From Phymatolithon calcareum (taxonomy: Eukaryota; Rhodophyta; Florideophyceae; Hapalidiales): DNA of 64,000 nucleotides. Shown piece after piece: positions 1-9,818 of this stretch; within the stretch, counting starts at the first letter, position 1; each line of letters begins with the position of its first letter. Both the position numbers and the translations under genes were made by a program. The notes under the pieces are model-generated. The model was not told the DNA's origin, made no database searches, and worked only from the letters and a program-made list of their open reading frames with translations. The stretch is taken from NCBI GenBank assembly GCA_977006965.1, contig OZ345353.1:4402001-4466000 (forward strand), in the 5' to 3' direction.

Positions 1-375
1 AAGCGGTAGGTTCCCTTAAGTGAGCAAGAAGAAAATATCAGATTCATTCGGAATGGCAGCAGAGCACCACCTGAAGACTCTACGCAAGAACCTAACAAAG
101 TATGAACTGGACTCCAGAGAAATGTTAAGAACGGAAAAGGCATTAGACTCCATACAAAAACCCGAGTACATGCTAGGGACTCAGATAGAATACCAGACAT
201 AAGAGAAGAGCCGCCCTAGTGAGGGTAGCAACTGAGGAAGACTTGCCCGTATATTCGTATGACTGTGGGGCTTTAAAAAATTGCAATAAAAATTAGAATC
301 CATACTACTCTAAAGCGTCCCCATAATTGACAGTATGGAAATCGACGATTCCCTGTATTAGGGATAAGGTGATAT
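1..375 (+). repeat. Dispersed direct repeat, copy 1 (interrupted)
   Basis: This stretch matches 5,847-6,060 in the same orientation, covering the lead-in, the stretch ending in 'attagactccata' and the part after 'ctactcta'. Copy 1 carries an extra 137 bases (155-291) that copy 2 lacks. No protein function is recognised; a 60-codon open stretch at 20-202 runs into the insertion and is probably not a gene. The repeat is likely part of an older non-LTR element. Confidence 0.6.
155..291 (+). mobile_element. 5'-truncated non-LTR insertion (family E) with 13-bp target duplication
   Basis: The insert is flanked by attagactccata (142-154) and attagaatccata (292-304), a 13-bp duplication with one mismatch. 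The empty site survives at 5,986-5,998. The insert ends in an A-rich tail (ttgcaataaaa). Its last ~80 bases resemble 33,820-33,900, which identifies the 3' end of a repeated family. A long target duplication, 5' truncation and an A-rich 3' end are the normal products of target-primed reverse transcription. Confidence 0.7.
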
Positions 376-378
376 ACT

Positions 379-428
379 AGCGTTTCATAACTTGTTCATT
401 CTATAGAATGAACAAGTTATGAAACGCT
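379..428. repeat. Perfect 50-bp palindrome
   Basis: The two 25-base halves are exact reverse complements around the centre 403/404 (ctatag), with no loop. The flanking bases 378 (t) and 429 (g) do not pair, so the palindrome ends sharply. It lies just after the dispersed repeat. It could be a foldback junction or the termini of an excised element; no coding role is seen. Confidence 0.95.
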
Positions 429-810
429 GCTCCCGTACAGTCTTAGGAGCGTTAATGAGGGCGCTCATATAAACTAGACAGTTGCAAATATTGTAAGTTA
501 CAGTCTTCTTTTCTTAGCAATGTGCTTAACTAACTCAGTCAGCGGTGTCAGTCTCCTTGTTTGCAGATGCCGGCTAAACCCAACAGAATCTTGGGGAAGT
601 GACAGAAGATCTTTGAATGCAAGCGCAAAGTGTCTCCGTGAACAATCTACCGGGTCCACATCGAGAAGCATTAAGAACTCTAGGAAACAATTTTCGCATT
701 TTGACGAAAAGTCTAGACTCAATCGTACTTTTGTATACTTTTCTAATGTCGTGCCGGAGCAACTTTATGCGATGTTGATTGTAGGTTTTACTACCAATGG
801 GATATGTTTT
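429..810. other. No recognised gene
   Basis: Open stretches of 60-100 codons overlap on both strands (for example 520-822, +), but none has recognisable motifs or repeats another copy in the window. I see no RNA gene here. Confidence 0.5.
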
Positions 811-1440
811 GATATATTTTAAAAGCTCCCGAGGCCTCTCTTCAAGAGTAACAGGGCCGCTTTCGCACGATTTTCAAAGCTAACGTAGTTTTACTATACA
901 GTGTATCCTTGATTCGTATTTCTCTCCGTTCTAGTGCTCTAGCGAGTCGCTTACATTCATATTCAATTTCAGCACTAATCTTGGATGAAGATAGAATGCT
1001 TTGGAGCGCGACCAGCTAAATCACGGCTGTAACACCAAAGTATGCACCTAGTACTGATTCTCTCCAAAGAGGTGCTCAGTTGAATATCAGCCGTAAGTAT
1101 CGCAACCGTGTCGACCTTTCTCTTACGCGGAGAACCACCGGTAGATTGTTCGAATCAGTTGGTATCTCGAGCGATCTTCCGTCTTCTTCCTTTGCCCATG
1201 ACTCAACTATTTCTTTTCGTCGCCCTTTCTTTGAGACTGAGCCCTCCCCGGCTTTATCGAGAGCTTGCTGCAGATCTTCATATTTCTTGATGAAATCTAG
1301 GTCCTTGGTTGCCTCTTTAATGTCTTCATCTCTCCCAGAATACTCATCTGCCTCATCGAGGCGCTTCTTTTGTCTCACTAGACTAGCAGAGAATCTTTCT
1401 TCTTGATGTTTTCTCCAATGTGGCACCCACTCTGTCCTGG
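811..1440 (-). mobile_element. Non-LTR family A, 3' fragment (decayed)
   Basis: The minus strand encodes the family A C-terminus: the charged segment with LVRQKKRLDEADEY, then the LIFN-APLWR region and the ending ECKRLARAL. It then has the family 3' end (gggagcttttaaaat). In-frame stops fall right after LIFN and after FGVTAVI, so the copy is dead. It is truncated 5' near 1,440. The best match in the window is 47,259-47,837. Confidence 0.8.
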
Positions 1441-2142
1441 TTTTTCGAGAGTATGAAGGAGGAAGACTCTCTGGAGCCCATGTTGGAAGAAAAGGCTCAT
1501 CGAGCAGACTTTTGGGTCAGGGCGGAAGATGTTGCTAATTAAAGCTTCGGATGTTCGTTGCTCTTAAAACCAGCCCAGCTCCAGAACCGAGACAGTAGTC
1601 ACAAAGACCAAGAAATCGGTAGTTCAAGGTGTGGTTTTCCTCACGCCTATAAAGAAGGAGCACATGTGGTTGCCCTTCAAGGCTCACCGGCGGTCATCGC
1701 CCGTCATAATCCAGTTCTCACGCCCTGAGGAATGGTTCTAGTTTGGACAGCGATTTGCACTTAGGAGCAAAAGCGAAGCCAATATACGCTCATCGACTGG
1801 GCGCCCCAGACAAGGGCTAATTTGGAATCAAGAAAAGTATAAACATATATATTAGCCGTCAGGCAGCACACGGCTGCAACCTAACGAGCACCGAGCGAAC
1901 CGTCAGGCCGACCTAATCGGTCAATTTCATTTGCGAATAGTTTGTTTGTCTCATATTTTCGTTATACAGATATTCCCTAGTTTCTACTCTTGACAAGATC
2001 GGGAAAATAATGGCAGTCGGAGTTTATTTCGACAGGGCTGTATGCGCCCAGAGTGCCATACGTAGTATAGGGGCAAACTCCCTTTCTTGTCTTCATCTGT
2101 ACAGTTCCGAATTTACCGCATCCAAGGGCGCTTCACGTCCAT
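1441..2142. other. No recognised gene
   Basis: No open frame with recognisable motifs, no repeat shared with the rest of the window and no RNA gene is apparent. The right edge reaches the 3' tail of the family B element. Confidence 0.5.
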
Positions 2143-2189
2143 TCTTTTCTTTCTTTCTTTCTTTATTGCAGATGACGTCAATTTTTAAG

Positions 2190-3248
2190 TTAACGCCTAA
2201 ACTTGCTCTCGAGCAAGTTCTCTTCGTTCAAATATTTGATTATCGCTACGGGTTTCTCTCTGCACAGATCTTGTACCATTTTCCTCCGAACTCTGCCGAT
2301 GAATTTCCGTCGACAAACAGCCCGACCCGAACAATGTAGTATCATATGTTCCACAGTTTCCTTCACACCATACGGGCATTTCTTGCACATTGGGCCGTGA
2401 AAAAGTGGCTCATTCTCGTTGTGTCCATGGTGAAAGCTGGCGACGATTGGACAGCAATTAGTTATGAGCTGGTTGAGTATTACCTCAGCCCGTCTATGTG
2501 AGACGTGTAGGTCTTCCGGGAGTGTCGGGATGGTAACTGGTTTGCTTCTACAAGGCGGTTTGATAATGGATCGTGCCGCTTCCATGGTGAGAGGTACCGC
2601 TTGATGTGATAGCAAGCTTGATTCGGAGATTCCCCGGCGCGCGAGCTCATCAGCAGCCTCATTTTTCGGGACTCCGCAGTGACTCGGTATCCAAATGCCT
2701 TCTATGTGAATCTCCTGTGACATGATTTGTTCCATAAGATTCCATAGTTTCCAAACCATCTCTCCAAACATCCGCGGCTGGCCGTTGAGTGCGTCTATGC
2801 AGCTCTTGCAGTCGGTGAACCATCGGATAGTGCTGCCGCGCGATATCGGTAGACTGGATGCTGCCTGAAATGCGTGTACGGCCGCAAAAGCCTCAGCGTC
2901 GAATGAGGAGCCAATGGCCCCAGCGGACAGCCCCTCTTCCAGTATCGCTTCTTCTCCGCGCAGCATTGTACGGTATATGTCGAGTGTTTCATCATCTTCA
3001 TCGCATAGGATAACGCGCTGCTTCGAGGCCGTCGGGGTCGTTTCGTAGGCATGCTCGTCCCCGTCATGGTAGACCAAGAGGACATCCGGCGGCTTGCCGT
3101 GTCGAGCTTCAAACCGTTTCGCTGCGTCGTGGTTCTGATGTTCGGTAGAGTTGAATTTCTTCAAGGTCGCGGTGTACCAACCTTCGTCCCATTTTACGGA
3201 GACGCATTCTCCGTGATTGTCCATTCTTTTCATGGTCAATGTGTTCAT
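2190..3248 (-). CDS. Non-LTR family B ORF: Tudor-like + RNase H + zinc knuckle (352 aa, open)
   Basis: This is the best-preserved family B coding segment. Residues ~12-70 resemble a Tudor barrel: VKWDEGWYTATLKKF followed by DVLLVYHDGDEHAY. An RNase H core follows with GSSFDAEA (E119), WFTDCKS (D146) and IPSHCGVPKNEAADELA (H190, D200). The C-terminus has C288-X2-C291-X9-H301-X4-C306, the knuckle usual after RNase H in non-LTR elements. In this copy the first catalytic Asp (DGS) and the GGAGI strand are missing; other copies (34.5 and 40.0 kb) have one or both. The minus-strand 3' end carries an (AAAG)n tail (CTTT repeat at ~2,143-2,170), which fits retrotransposition. Family assignment is firm; the Tudor label is an inference from pattern. 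Confidence 0.8.
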   Translation of the reverse strand: MNTLTMKRMDNHGECVSVKWDEGWYTATLKKFNSTEHQNHDAAKRFEARHGKPPDVLLVYHDGDEHAYETTPTASKQRVILCDEDDETLDIYRTMLRGEEAILEEGLSAGAIGSSFDAEAFAAVHAFQAASSLPISRGSTIRWFTDCKSCIDALNGQPRMFGEMVWKLWNLMEQIMSQEIHIEGIWIPSHCGVPKNEAADELARRGISESSLLSHQAVPLTMEAARSIIKPPCRSKPVTIPTLPEDLHVSHRRAEVILNQLITNCCPIVASFHHGHNENEPLFHGPMCKKCPYGVKETVEHMILHCSGRAVCRRKFIGRVRRKMVQDLCREKPVAIIKYLNEENLLESKFRR

Positions 3249-4114
3249 CTTCTTCTTTCACCCACTACTTGTAGCGATGACTACCGCGAGTCGATCACCG
3301 GATTGCAGGCCAAGCTCATTTATAGTGCCGTACATTTCGGTAAGACCCCGTCGCACATCCAACTGAATACAGCAGGTACCTTTGAATCATTATAGTACCC
3401 GAGCGACCTTGGTTATGGGCAAGTTGGCGCTCGGCAGGATGCAAAGTCGACTCCCGTCGGGATAAGATGTAGGTTGTTATGTTCAGCAAAACATTCAATT
3501 CTGCAATTTTTCTGCCCAAAATAGCGTGAACCTCGTAGGAAGCAAGTTGTACTAGAAGTTCTGCTTAGAGAGCATGGAGTCTGCTCAGCTCTAGGTTTGG
3601 AAAGGAGAAGAGAAACCGGACCATTTCTTCAAGATTGCATTCTTGTCCATCTAGATCATCCCTAGAGTCTGCGCGGCACCGCTCAACCACGAGAGATGTC
3701 TTACCGGACATATGGCGAGTCGGGGCTATTGAAAATCGTTCCTAAAAGAATATTGGCCATAGAAGAAGAAGAAGGAGAAATGAGAGTTTCTATTTAAAAC
3801 TTACGAACGCATCTGCAGCCGCTTGGGGAAACTTTTCGAAGGCCATAGGGCCACGAGACGATCTGGTGGAGTACCAAAACTTATCTCTAGCCCATAATTG
3901 GGCATCGGAGGGGGAGAATATTCTATTATACTGCGTCACGCGTAGTCGACGGGAAGTGGACGGGATGACTTTATTTTTCGGCCGCGGCCTTGGCCCCTTG
4001 AAACATGGCATGGACATCCTCAAGTGCTCTTCTAGTGTGGACACTTTCTTTCGATTATCGCTCGTCCTTTCATAGAGCTGTCTTGATATGCTCGATAGCA
4101 CGTTTTCCTGTTTG
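3249..4114. other. No recognised gene
   Basis: A 103-codon minus-strand stretch (3,790-4,101) and shorter ones are present but show no motif I recognise. No family A or B similarity is seen until ~4,115. Confidence 0.5.
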
Positions 4115-4631
4115 ACCTGTAAGTTTTATATCTCGGGGAAGAGAAACACCTTAAAGAAGCTCTGAAACAAGCGGAAGAAGGTATGGTCTCAAAAAAGCGA
4201 CGCCTACAAGCAACAGTCAAAGTCTGGTCGTTCAAAGAAGAGGGGCGGACAGTTAAAATCCCGATCGGCGTACCGAACGAACAACCAGGAGTGTTATATA
4301 TAAGCGACAGAACTGCGCCGTTGAGATACCTGAGAGTCATTTTTAACAGAGTTCCTTTGTCGAGAAAATCCATTCTGGCGAAGTACTTCGGGACTGGTGC
4401 TGTAGTGGAGCTTATCGTGTTGCAACGTATACTGCGGTCTATGACGATGGACCAAGAAACGGAATATGAATGCAAAAGACTTACTCGGGCCCTCACAGGG
4501 AGAGAAATTCGGATTAAGGAGATCTTAGAAGGATAGTAGAGAAATGAGTATGGAAAACAGCGAGAAGCTGCCCTGTTACTCCAAATGAGGCTTTGGGAGC
4601 TTTTAAAATAAATCAACATATATCCCCTGTA
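4115..4631 (+). mobile_element. Non-LTR family A, 3' fragment
   Basis: The fragment encodes the last ~130 residues of the family A C-terminus in one open frame (4,183-4,536): EEGRTVKIP, then VIFNRVPLSRKSILAKYF, ending LTRALTGREIRIKEILEG-stop. It then has the family 3' end, gggagcttttaaaataaatcaacatatatcccc in two adjoining stretches. It is truncated 5' near 4,115 and lies head-to-tail with the next copy. Confidence 0.85.
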
Positions 4632-4665
4632 CGTTTTATGAGTTCCGAGTTGCTCATAGGCAGGG

Positions 4666-5721
4666 ATGTTCGAAGTGACCATTTTTGTGGTCAGGGTTCT
4701 GTATTTCCTTGACTTGAAGTACGAGTGGGGCGGCAGTATTGTTTCGGTACGTATCTACAAGTTGTTGATCCAACCAAGGTGGGAATACGCTATCCATCTC
4801 ACACCGTGGACTTCAGAAGTGCAAGAAGCTATCAAAGAAGTAGAAAGAACCTTCTTCTTCCAAGTATTCGGTGGTACGGCAAGTGGAAGGATCGAGCGGC
4901 TCCGGCTTTTGTGCAGGATCCAACCACCAGAACACAGGAGAGATATATTAGCGTTGAGGATGCTGATACGAGGAAAGGCAAGGAAGTCGACTATCCTATC
5001 TAAGCCAAGGGAAGAGCGAAACTTCAAAGAACTACAGTGGGCAAGTCGCGATATTGCCGCGATACTGCAACAAGAACAGTTCGCGGCCCCCTTCAAAAAT
5101 ATGCAGGAATGGAAATCTCCAGGCCAATTCCGACGAATACTGTTCGCAAAAGAAGGCACGAAGCTCGAAGCAAGAAGAAAGAGGAAAATACCGTACGACA
5201 AACCGTGTGAGATCCCGCCCATCCTCAGGTTTACAAAGGTGAGACATCGACAGCTCGCAGAAGAATTCCAAGGAAGAGAAGAAGACCTGGAAGATGTGGC
5301 AAAAGATATTGGACATCTTAGAGAAGAGAAGCACCTCAAAGAAGCTCTAAAACAAGCAGAAGAAGGTACGGTATCAAAAAGAGGACGCATGCGGGAAGCT
5401 GCAAAAATATGGACGTTGGAAAAAGAGGGACGGACAGTTAAAATCCCGGTCGACAAGCCGAATGAACTACCAGGAGTGTTACGTATAAGGGAAAGAACGG
5501 CGCGGTTGAGATGCCTGAGATTTCTTTTCAACAGAGCTCCTTTGTGGAGAAAATCAGTTTTAGCGAAGTACTTTGGACACGGAGCTGTGGTTGAGCTCGT
5601 TGTGCTCCAACGCACACTACGGTGCATGAAGATGGACCAATTAACAGAATACGAATGCGAACGACTCAGTCGAGCCCTCACAGGGAGAGAAACTCGGATT
5701 AAGGAGATATTAGGAGGCTAG
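4666..5721 (+). CDS. Non-LTR family A, RT thumb plus C-terminal domain (351 aa, open)
   Basis: This is the longest open copy of the family A C-terminus. From ~residue 30 it reads like the end of a non-LTR RT thumb (YKLLIQPRWEYAIHLTPW). A long charged, probably coiled-coil stretch follows (EEDLEDVAKDIGHLREEKHL). The conserved end has EGRTVKIP, FNRAPLWRKSVLAKYFG, and the tail ECERLSRALTGRETRIKEIL. No RNase H or zinc knuckle follows; the frame stops and a 3' UTR ending in aaataaatcaacatata and 13 C residues (5,809-5,821) comes next. The first ~25 residues belong to flanking sequence, so the 4,666 ATG is not an authentic start. The domain's function is unknown to me. Confidence 0.8.
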   Translation: MFEVTIFVVRVLYFLDLKYEWGGSIVSVRIYKLLIQPRWEYAIHLTPWTSEVQEAIKEVERTFFFQVFGGTASGRIERLRLLCRIQPPEHRRDILALRMLIRGKARKSTILSKPREERNFKELQWASRDIAAILQQEQFAAPFKNMQEWKSPGQFRRILFAKEGTKLEARRKRKIPYDKPCEIPPILRFTKVRHRQLAEEFQGREEDLEDVAKDIGHLREEKHLKEALKQAEEGTVSKRGRMREAAKIWTLEKEGRTVKIPVDKPNELPGVLRIRERTARLRCLRFLFNRAPLWRKSVLAKYFGHGAVVELVVLQRTLRCMKMDQLTEYECERLSRALTGRETRIKEILGG

Positions 5722-5846
5722 TAGAGAGAAGAATGTGGAAGATAGCGAGAAGCTGCCATGTTAATCAAGTTGAGGTTTTGGGAGCTTCTAAAATAAATCA
5801 ACATATAACCCCCCCCCCCCCATCGACAACTGGCCATAAAATACGC

Positions 5847-6060
5847 AAGCGGAAGGTTCCCTCAAGTGACCACGACGCTAATATCGAATATATTCGGAAC
5901 GGCAGGAGAGCGCCACATGGAGACCATACGTATGAACCTAACAAAGTATGAACTGGACTCCGGAAATGATAAGAACGGAAAAGGCATTAGACTCCATACT
6001 ACTCTACAGCGTCACCATAATTGACAATATGGAAAACGATGAGTCCCTGTATTAGGATAT
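5847..6060 (+). repeat. Dispersed direct repeat, copy 2 (empty site)
   Basis: The sequence matches 1-375 but without the 137-base insert; it reads straight through attagactccata (5,986-5,998) into ctactctacagcg. It therefore serves as the pre-insertion allele for copy 1. Confidence 0.7.
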
Positions 6061-6905
6061 ATGCTGATTTACTTTAAAAGCACCCAAGACCTCACTGTGA
6101 GTAATGGGGCAGCTTCTCAATTACTTCTAGCTTACCGCATTCTAATTTCCTAACATTTCCTTGATTCGAGTTTCTCTCCTTATGAGAGTTCGAGTTAGTC
6201 TTCTGCACTCATATTCAGTCTCTTTGTCTATCATCTTAGACCCGAGTATTCGTCGAAGTGCAATAAGCTCAATTTCAGCACCGGGTCGGAAATACTCACC
6301 GAGGATTGATTTCCTCCATAACGGAGCTCTGTTAAAAATCAGTCTTAGGCATCTTAGCCTTGTCGTCCTGTCCCTTCTTTGTAACACTCCTGGAAACTTC
6401 TTAGGCTTGTTTATCGGGATTTTCGCTGAGCGATCCTCTTCGCATCTTGCCACATTTGGATTGCATCTTCTAATCGCCGCTTCTTTGTCACTTTGCCTTC
6501 TTCTGCTTGTTTCAGTGGTTTGCTGATGTGCTCCTCGTTGCTGAGATAGTTAATGTCCTTCGATACTTCTGCCATATCCTCCTGTCTTCCTCGGTATTCT
6601 TCTGTCTGTTCCAGGTATGTTTTCCGTTTTAACAGGCTTAAAGCAAACCTTTCCGCTTGCTGAGTCCTCCTCACCTCGGGACTATCTAGCCGACAGAGAA
6701 ATCTCATTCGATTTTTTCGATGCTCCGCCTATTTCCCGAAGACATACTTGTAAAAAAAACCTTCTTCTGCCTCAATTGCTGATAGCAACCGCTTCGTCAT
6801 CCGAGACAGATGACTTGCATTCTCCCCCTTGGGGAGAATCAACGACTTGAAAATCCTGATTCATATTTCAGTGTGGAATCCACGGACATTAACGCCATTC
6901 TGCCT
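6050..6905 (-). mobile_element. Non-LTR family A, 3' fragment
   Basis: Minus-strand frames carry the family A C-terminus in two open pieces (6,411-6,707 and 6,142-6,453): KRKTYLEQTEEYRGRQEDM, then FNRAPLWRKSILGEYF and the ending TRRETRIKEML-like tail. Upstream to ~6,905 is a decayed RT thumb part. The 3' end is at ~6,055 (tatatgctgatttactttaaaag on the plus strand). Frameshifts show it is inactive. Confidence 0.8.
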
Positions 6906-7259
6906 TAGTTTGTGCTGGCCGAAGTTTCCTTTGCCGCCCTGGAGAGGTACTCGTTTACGTTGGCGTGCGTCATATCCAGTCTTGGGTTCTGTATCTCTTT
7001 GGAGTCTTGTTCTGGTACCGCTTTAGACATGAGACTGTCTAAGCGCCCCATGCTTCTTTGCCCGAATAATCGTGCTAAGGTGTCTCTTCTATCTTCGCTT
7101 TTACAATACGGCACATTGCATTCCGAGAAACAGCTCCATATATGTCCTTTCTTCCTCCAGCAGCTTGGTGGATAAGCGGTCCCTCCAAAAAAGAGTGTTC
7201 CTTTGCGGGGACGAGAAAAAGACCATTTCGGGCTTAGCGGAAACGTGGGCATTCAGTCG
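6906..7259. other. No recognised gene
   Basis: An open stretch of ~115 codons (6,905-7,252, -) shows no domain I can name and continues into family A remnants. No other repeat or RNA gene is recognised. Confidence 0.4.
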
Positions 7260-7543
7260 TTTCCCCCAGTGAATACATCACTTTTCGCAGACAAGTTCGG
7301 TGGTGCTGTACCAATCCTCATGAGCAACCTCGAGGAATACCTCGGAAGATATCAAATGACCAAACAGGAGATTAATATCACGTAAAAAGCTCTAGACAAG
7401 CTACTCTTCTTCAATATCGTGTTATACGACGACATGGAATAGACAAGGCCTAAACAGCGAACCTGAGCCCCAGAGGAAATCTAACCAGTGGACCCCAAAC
7501 GTTTCCCTCCACTCTTTTCCGGGGGAGCGTTTTTGCAGCTAGG
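7260..7543 (+). mobile_element. Non-LTR family E coding fragment (decayed)
   Basis: Frames here contain KALDKLLFF and FPPLFSGGAF-like segments that line up with KALDELLLFS and FPVHHSGGRF at 53,885-54,235 (-), and with 33,595-33,900. Several stop codons interrupt the frame. The hAT transposon at 7,552 inserted at the right edge. Confidence 0.5.
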
Positions 7544-7551
7544 GCTACGAT

Positions 7552-7573
7552 CAGGGATAGTACCAATATTATT
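7552..7573 (+). repeat. hAT left terminal inverted repeat
   Basis: The 22 bases pair with the reverse complement of 9,797-9,818; the inner taccaatattatt is exact and the outer 8 bases differ at several positions. The 8-bp target duplication is immediately outside. Confidence 0.9.
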
Positions 7574-7596
7574 GTTATTTATTCGGGCACATGATG

Positions 7597-7690
7597 CAAT
7601 AGCAATTGCAATACCAATAATGCAAGGTTGAAGGCAATAGCAATTGCAATATCTGACCATTCTTCCAATATCAATTGCAATAACGGAATC
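7597..7690. repeat. hAT left subterminal GCAAT repeats
   Basis: The motif gcaatagcaattgcaata occurs twice, and caattgcaat a third time, in ~90 bases. The right end (9,720-9,796) has the same attgcaata words. Clustered subterminal repeats are typical hAT transposase binding sites. Confidence 0.7.
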
Positions 7691-9714
7691 TAATTCAAGT
7701 CCTCCTGCGCCATGTCTTCACTCACGCGTTGGATCATTCTTGCGCTCCGGGCAGTGTTCATCGCCACGGAGACCGACTGCACGTCCCAGTAACCTTTTTT
7801 CTCTTTAAGAAACAGCAGGGCTTCTAGTAATAACGGTGTCATCCTCTTGCGATTGTCTGTCAAAACATTCTTGGCCACCGACCAAAGCCTCTCCACCTCG
7901 GCAGTTGATCCAAGAATAAAGTCGCAATTTATATAAGTCTGATGGACTTCGGCACGCTTGCGCTTTTTTACGGCAATTCTTTCCGCCATCGACAGCTGGC
8001 CTTCAGCCGATCCGCCGATGGAGCTTGTTATAACGTCATCGTGTTCCAGTTTGAGCTTCTTGCATGCATCCTTCTCTTCATTTGTCATAGTATCGGACTC
8101 ACCCCGCTGTATCTTAACAACTCCCGACTCGAATGCTGGGTCACACACAATTGATGCACGTGATGCAATGTAGTGTTTTCCAAGCTGACATCGGTATAAT
8201 GGTGAGTTGGCATCGTACTTGCACTGCTCCACTGTTGAAATGAACTCATCAAGAGCTAAGCGGGAGTCCGACAACGAAGCACCGCGCTTCTGTAGTTCCA
8301 GAGTTACCTGGTTGATTTGCTTAAACTGACTTGCGTACAACGTAGATCTGCTGCGGAACTGCTCGCTCTCGTCCATGGTTATCGTTGCTCCTTCCGCCTT
8401 TGCCGCGTCGATTAACTGCTCGCGTATGCGGTTGAATCGCTTGAGCATATGATACTTTCCGGACTAACGCGTCTCATTATGCATAACTAGAGCCAATTCA
8501 GTAAGGTTGCGTAATATTGCTCGGTTCTTCAGTTTTTTGCAGTCCTTCATCGTTGCATGCACTGTGCCTATCTCTTCTTGGAGTCTATCATCACTGACAA
8601 CCATCTTGTTCACCTCTAGGTTCAGCTTATGACTAGCACAGCTAACATGAGCGATTTCCATAAGACTGGCGATTGACTTGTTGACATTGCAGTTGCCGGA
8701 AACCTGACAAACTGCTCACGTATGCACGTTGACCCCGAAGAAGTCGAACACGTCTTCTAGTTGACGCGCGTGAGCGTGTGCGTTGAATGTAGTGGTTTCA
8801 AGATGCGACATGCCTCTTTGAACATCATTATCTTCTACGTTCGCAATAGAACTCACAGACAGAAGCACAATAGTGAGCTCTTCATTCTCGCGCGCGGTGC
8901 CTCTTTCCAGCATCTTCACACGTCTCATGAACAAGCCGTATACACCCAAGTAATGTGTCCCATTGGCGGTCCAGCCATCGTGCATAATGGCTCCTTTGCT
9001 ACCAGCAATATCGTCTCTGATTCGCAGTTCTACGAGCTCAACGAGCTTGAATAGTGTCTCTTTGAATCTCCGAGTTGAGAACTTCTCACGGAAGCACGAA
9101 AACGTGCGATATTCCTCGCTTTGAAAATGTGAAACCGGCAATGACATGTAGACCACAAGTCTAATGTACCCGTACATGGCCTTCTTCAGGTGGCTGTATG
9201 GGTTAGTATACCCCTTTCCTTTTTCAAACGCGATTTCACCATTATCTCGGCAGTCAGCACCTTTGGGGCAGAGAAGGATGTTAAAAGGCACTTTATAGCG
9301 TGTTATTCCAGTTCTACGAGACTGCACATCGCGTTCTTCTTCACGTAGCTTCTGCGTTAGCACCTCAACAACTTCTTTTGGGCCTGGTTTGCGTTCGTTG
9401 CTTGACATTCTGGACGTAGTGTTTCCGAAGATCAATTCGCAGGAGTGTGAAATCCAAGAAATCGCGTGAGCAAGACAGCATTCAAGAGCAATTTCCGAGT
9501 CAATGCCGGTCGACGTGTCTGTAATTATCAGAGCAGAATTCCTGACAGTAATCGGATGCCACAGATTCGGGTGGCAATTCGTAAACTGTGTGGGGAGCTT
9601 CTGTAACCCTTTTCCGTAAATTTCCCTTACAGATCCTGTACCGCAGCGCTGTACGACGATCTTGCCAGCGCCGAGGAGGGCAAGGGCGTACCTTGATTTT
9701 CGATCATATGCCAT
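7690..9714 (-). pseudogene. hAT transposase, one frame with two nonsense codons
   Basis: From the ATG at 9,714 (MAYDRKS) a single frame of 674 codons runs to the TAG at 7,690. It is broken only by in-frame TGA (8,716-8,718) and TAG (8,464-8,466); there is no frameshift. It has a BED-like segment near the N-terminus (CPKGADC ... NPYSHLKK). The hAT core follows with IMHDGWTANGTHYLGVYG and CASHKLNLEV. The C-terminal dimerisation region has AEVERLWSVAKNVL and LLEALLFLKEKKGYWD. The two stops suggest recent inactivation, or a non-autonomous copy. Confidence 0.88.
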
Positions 9715-9719
9715 CACTT

Positions 9720-9796
9720 TTTGCAATAACTATTGCAATAAGCACCTCTCAGGGCAATTAAGGCTTTATTGCAATAAATTGCAATAAAAAAATAAA
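9720..9796. repeat. hAT right subterminal GCAAT repeats
   Basis: The words ttgcaataactattgcaata and ttgcaataaattgcaata mirror those inside the left end. They lie between the transposase start and the right inverted repeat, where its promoter must also be. Confidence 0.7.
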
Positions 9797-9818
9797 AATA
9801 ATATTGGTACCAAGCGTG
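9797..9818 (-). repeat. hAT right terminal inverted repeat
   Basis: This is the reverse complement partner of 7,552-7,573, followed by target duplication gctacgat at 9,819-9,826. Confidence 0.9.

Larger units (their letters stand above)
7552..9818 (-). mobile_element. Complete hAT transposon, 2,267 bp, TSD GCTACGAT
   Basis: The ends are 22-base terminal inverted repeats starting CA (cagggatagtaccaatatta... at left, cacgcttggtaccaatatta... at right, read inward), identical over the inner 14 bases. Both flanks carry the 8-bp duplication gctacgat (7,544-7,551 and 9,819-9,826), the hallmark size for hAT. GCAAT-rich subterminal repeats lie inside both ends. The single internal gene is a hAT transposase on the minus strand with two in-frame stops. 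Confidence 0.93.

Noticed and set aside
5809-5821. Run of 13 C as a regulatory or slippage site
   Set aside because: It directly follows the 3' terminus of a family A copy, whose other copies end in four to six C; simple homopolymer expansion explains it.
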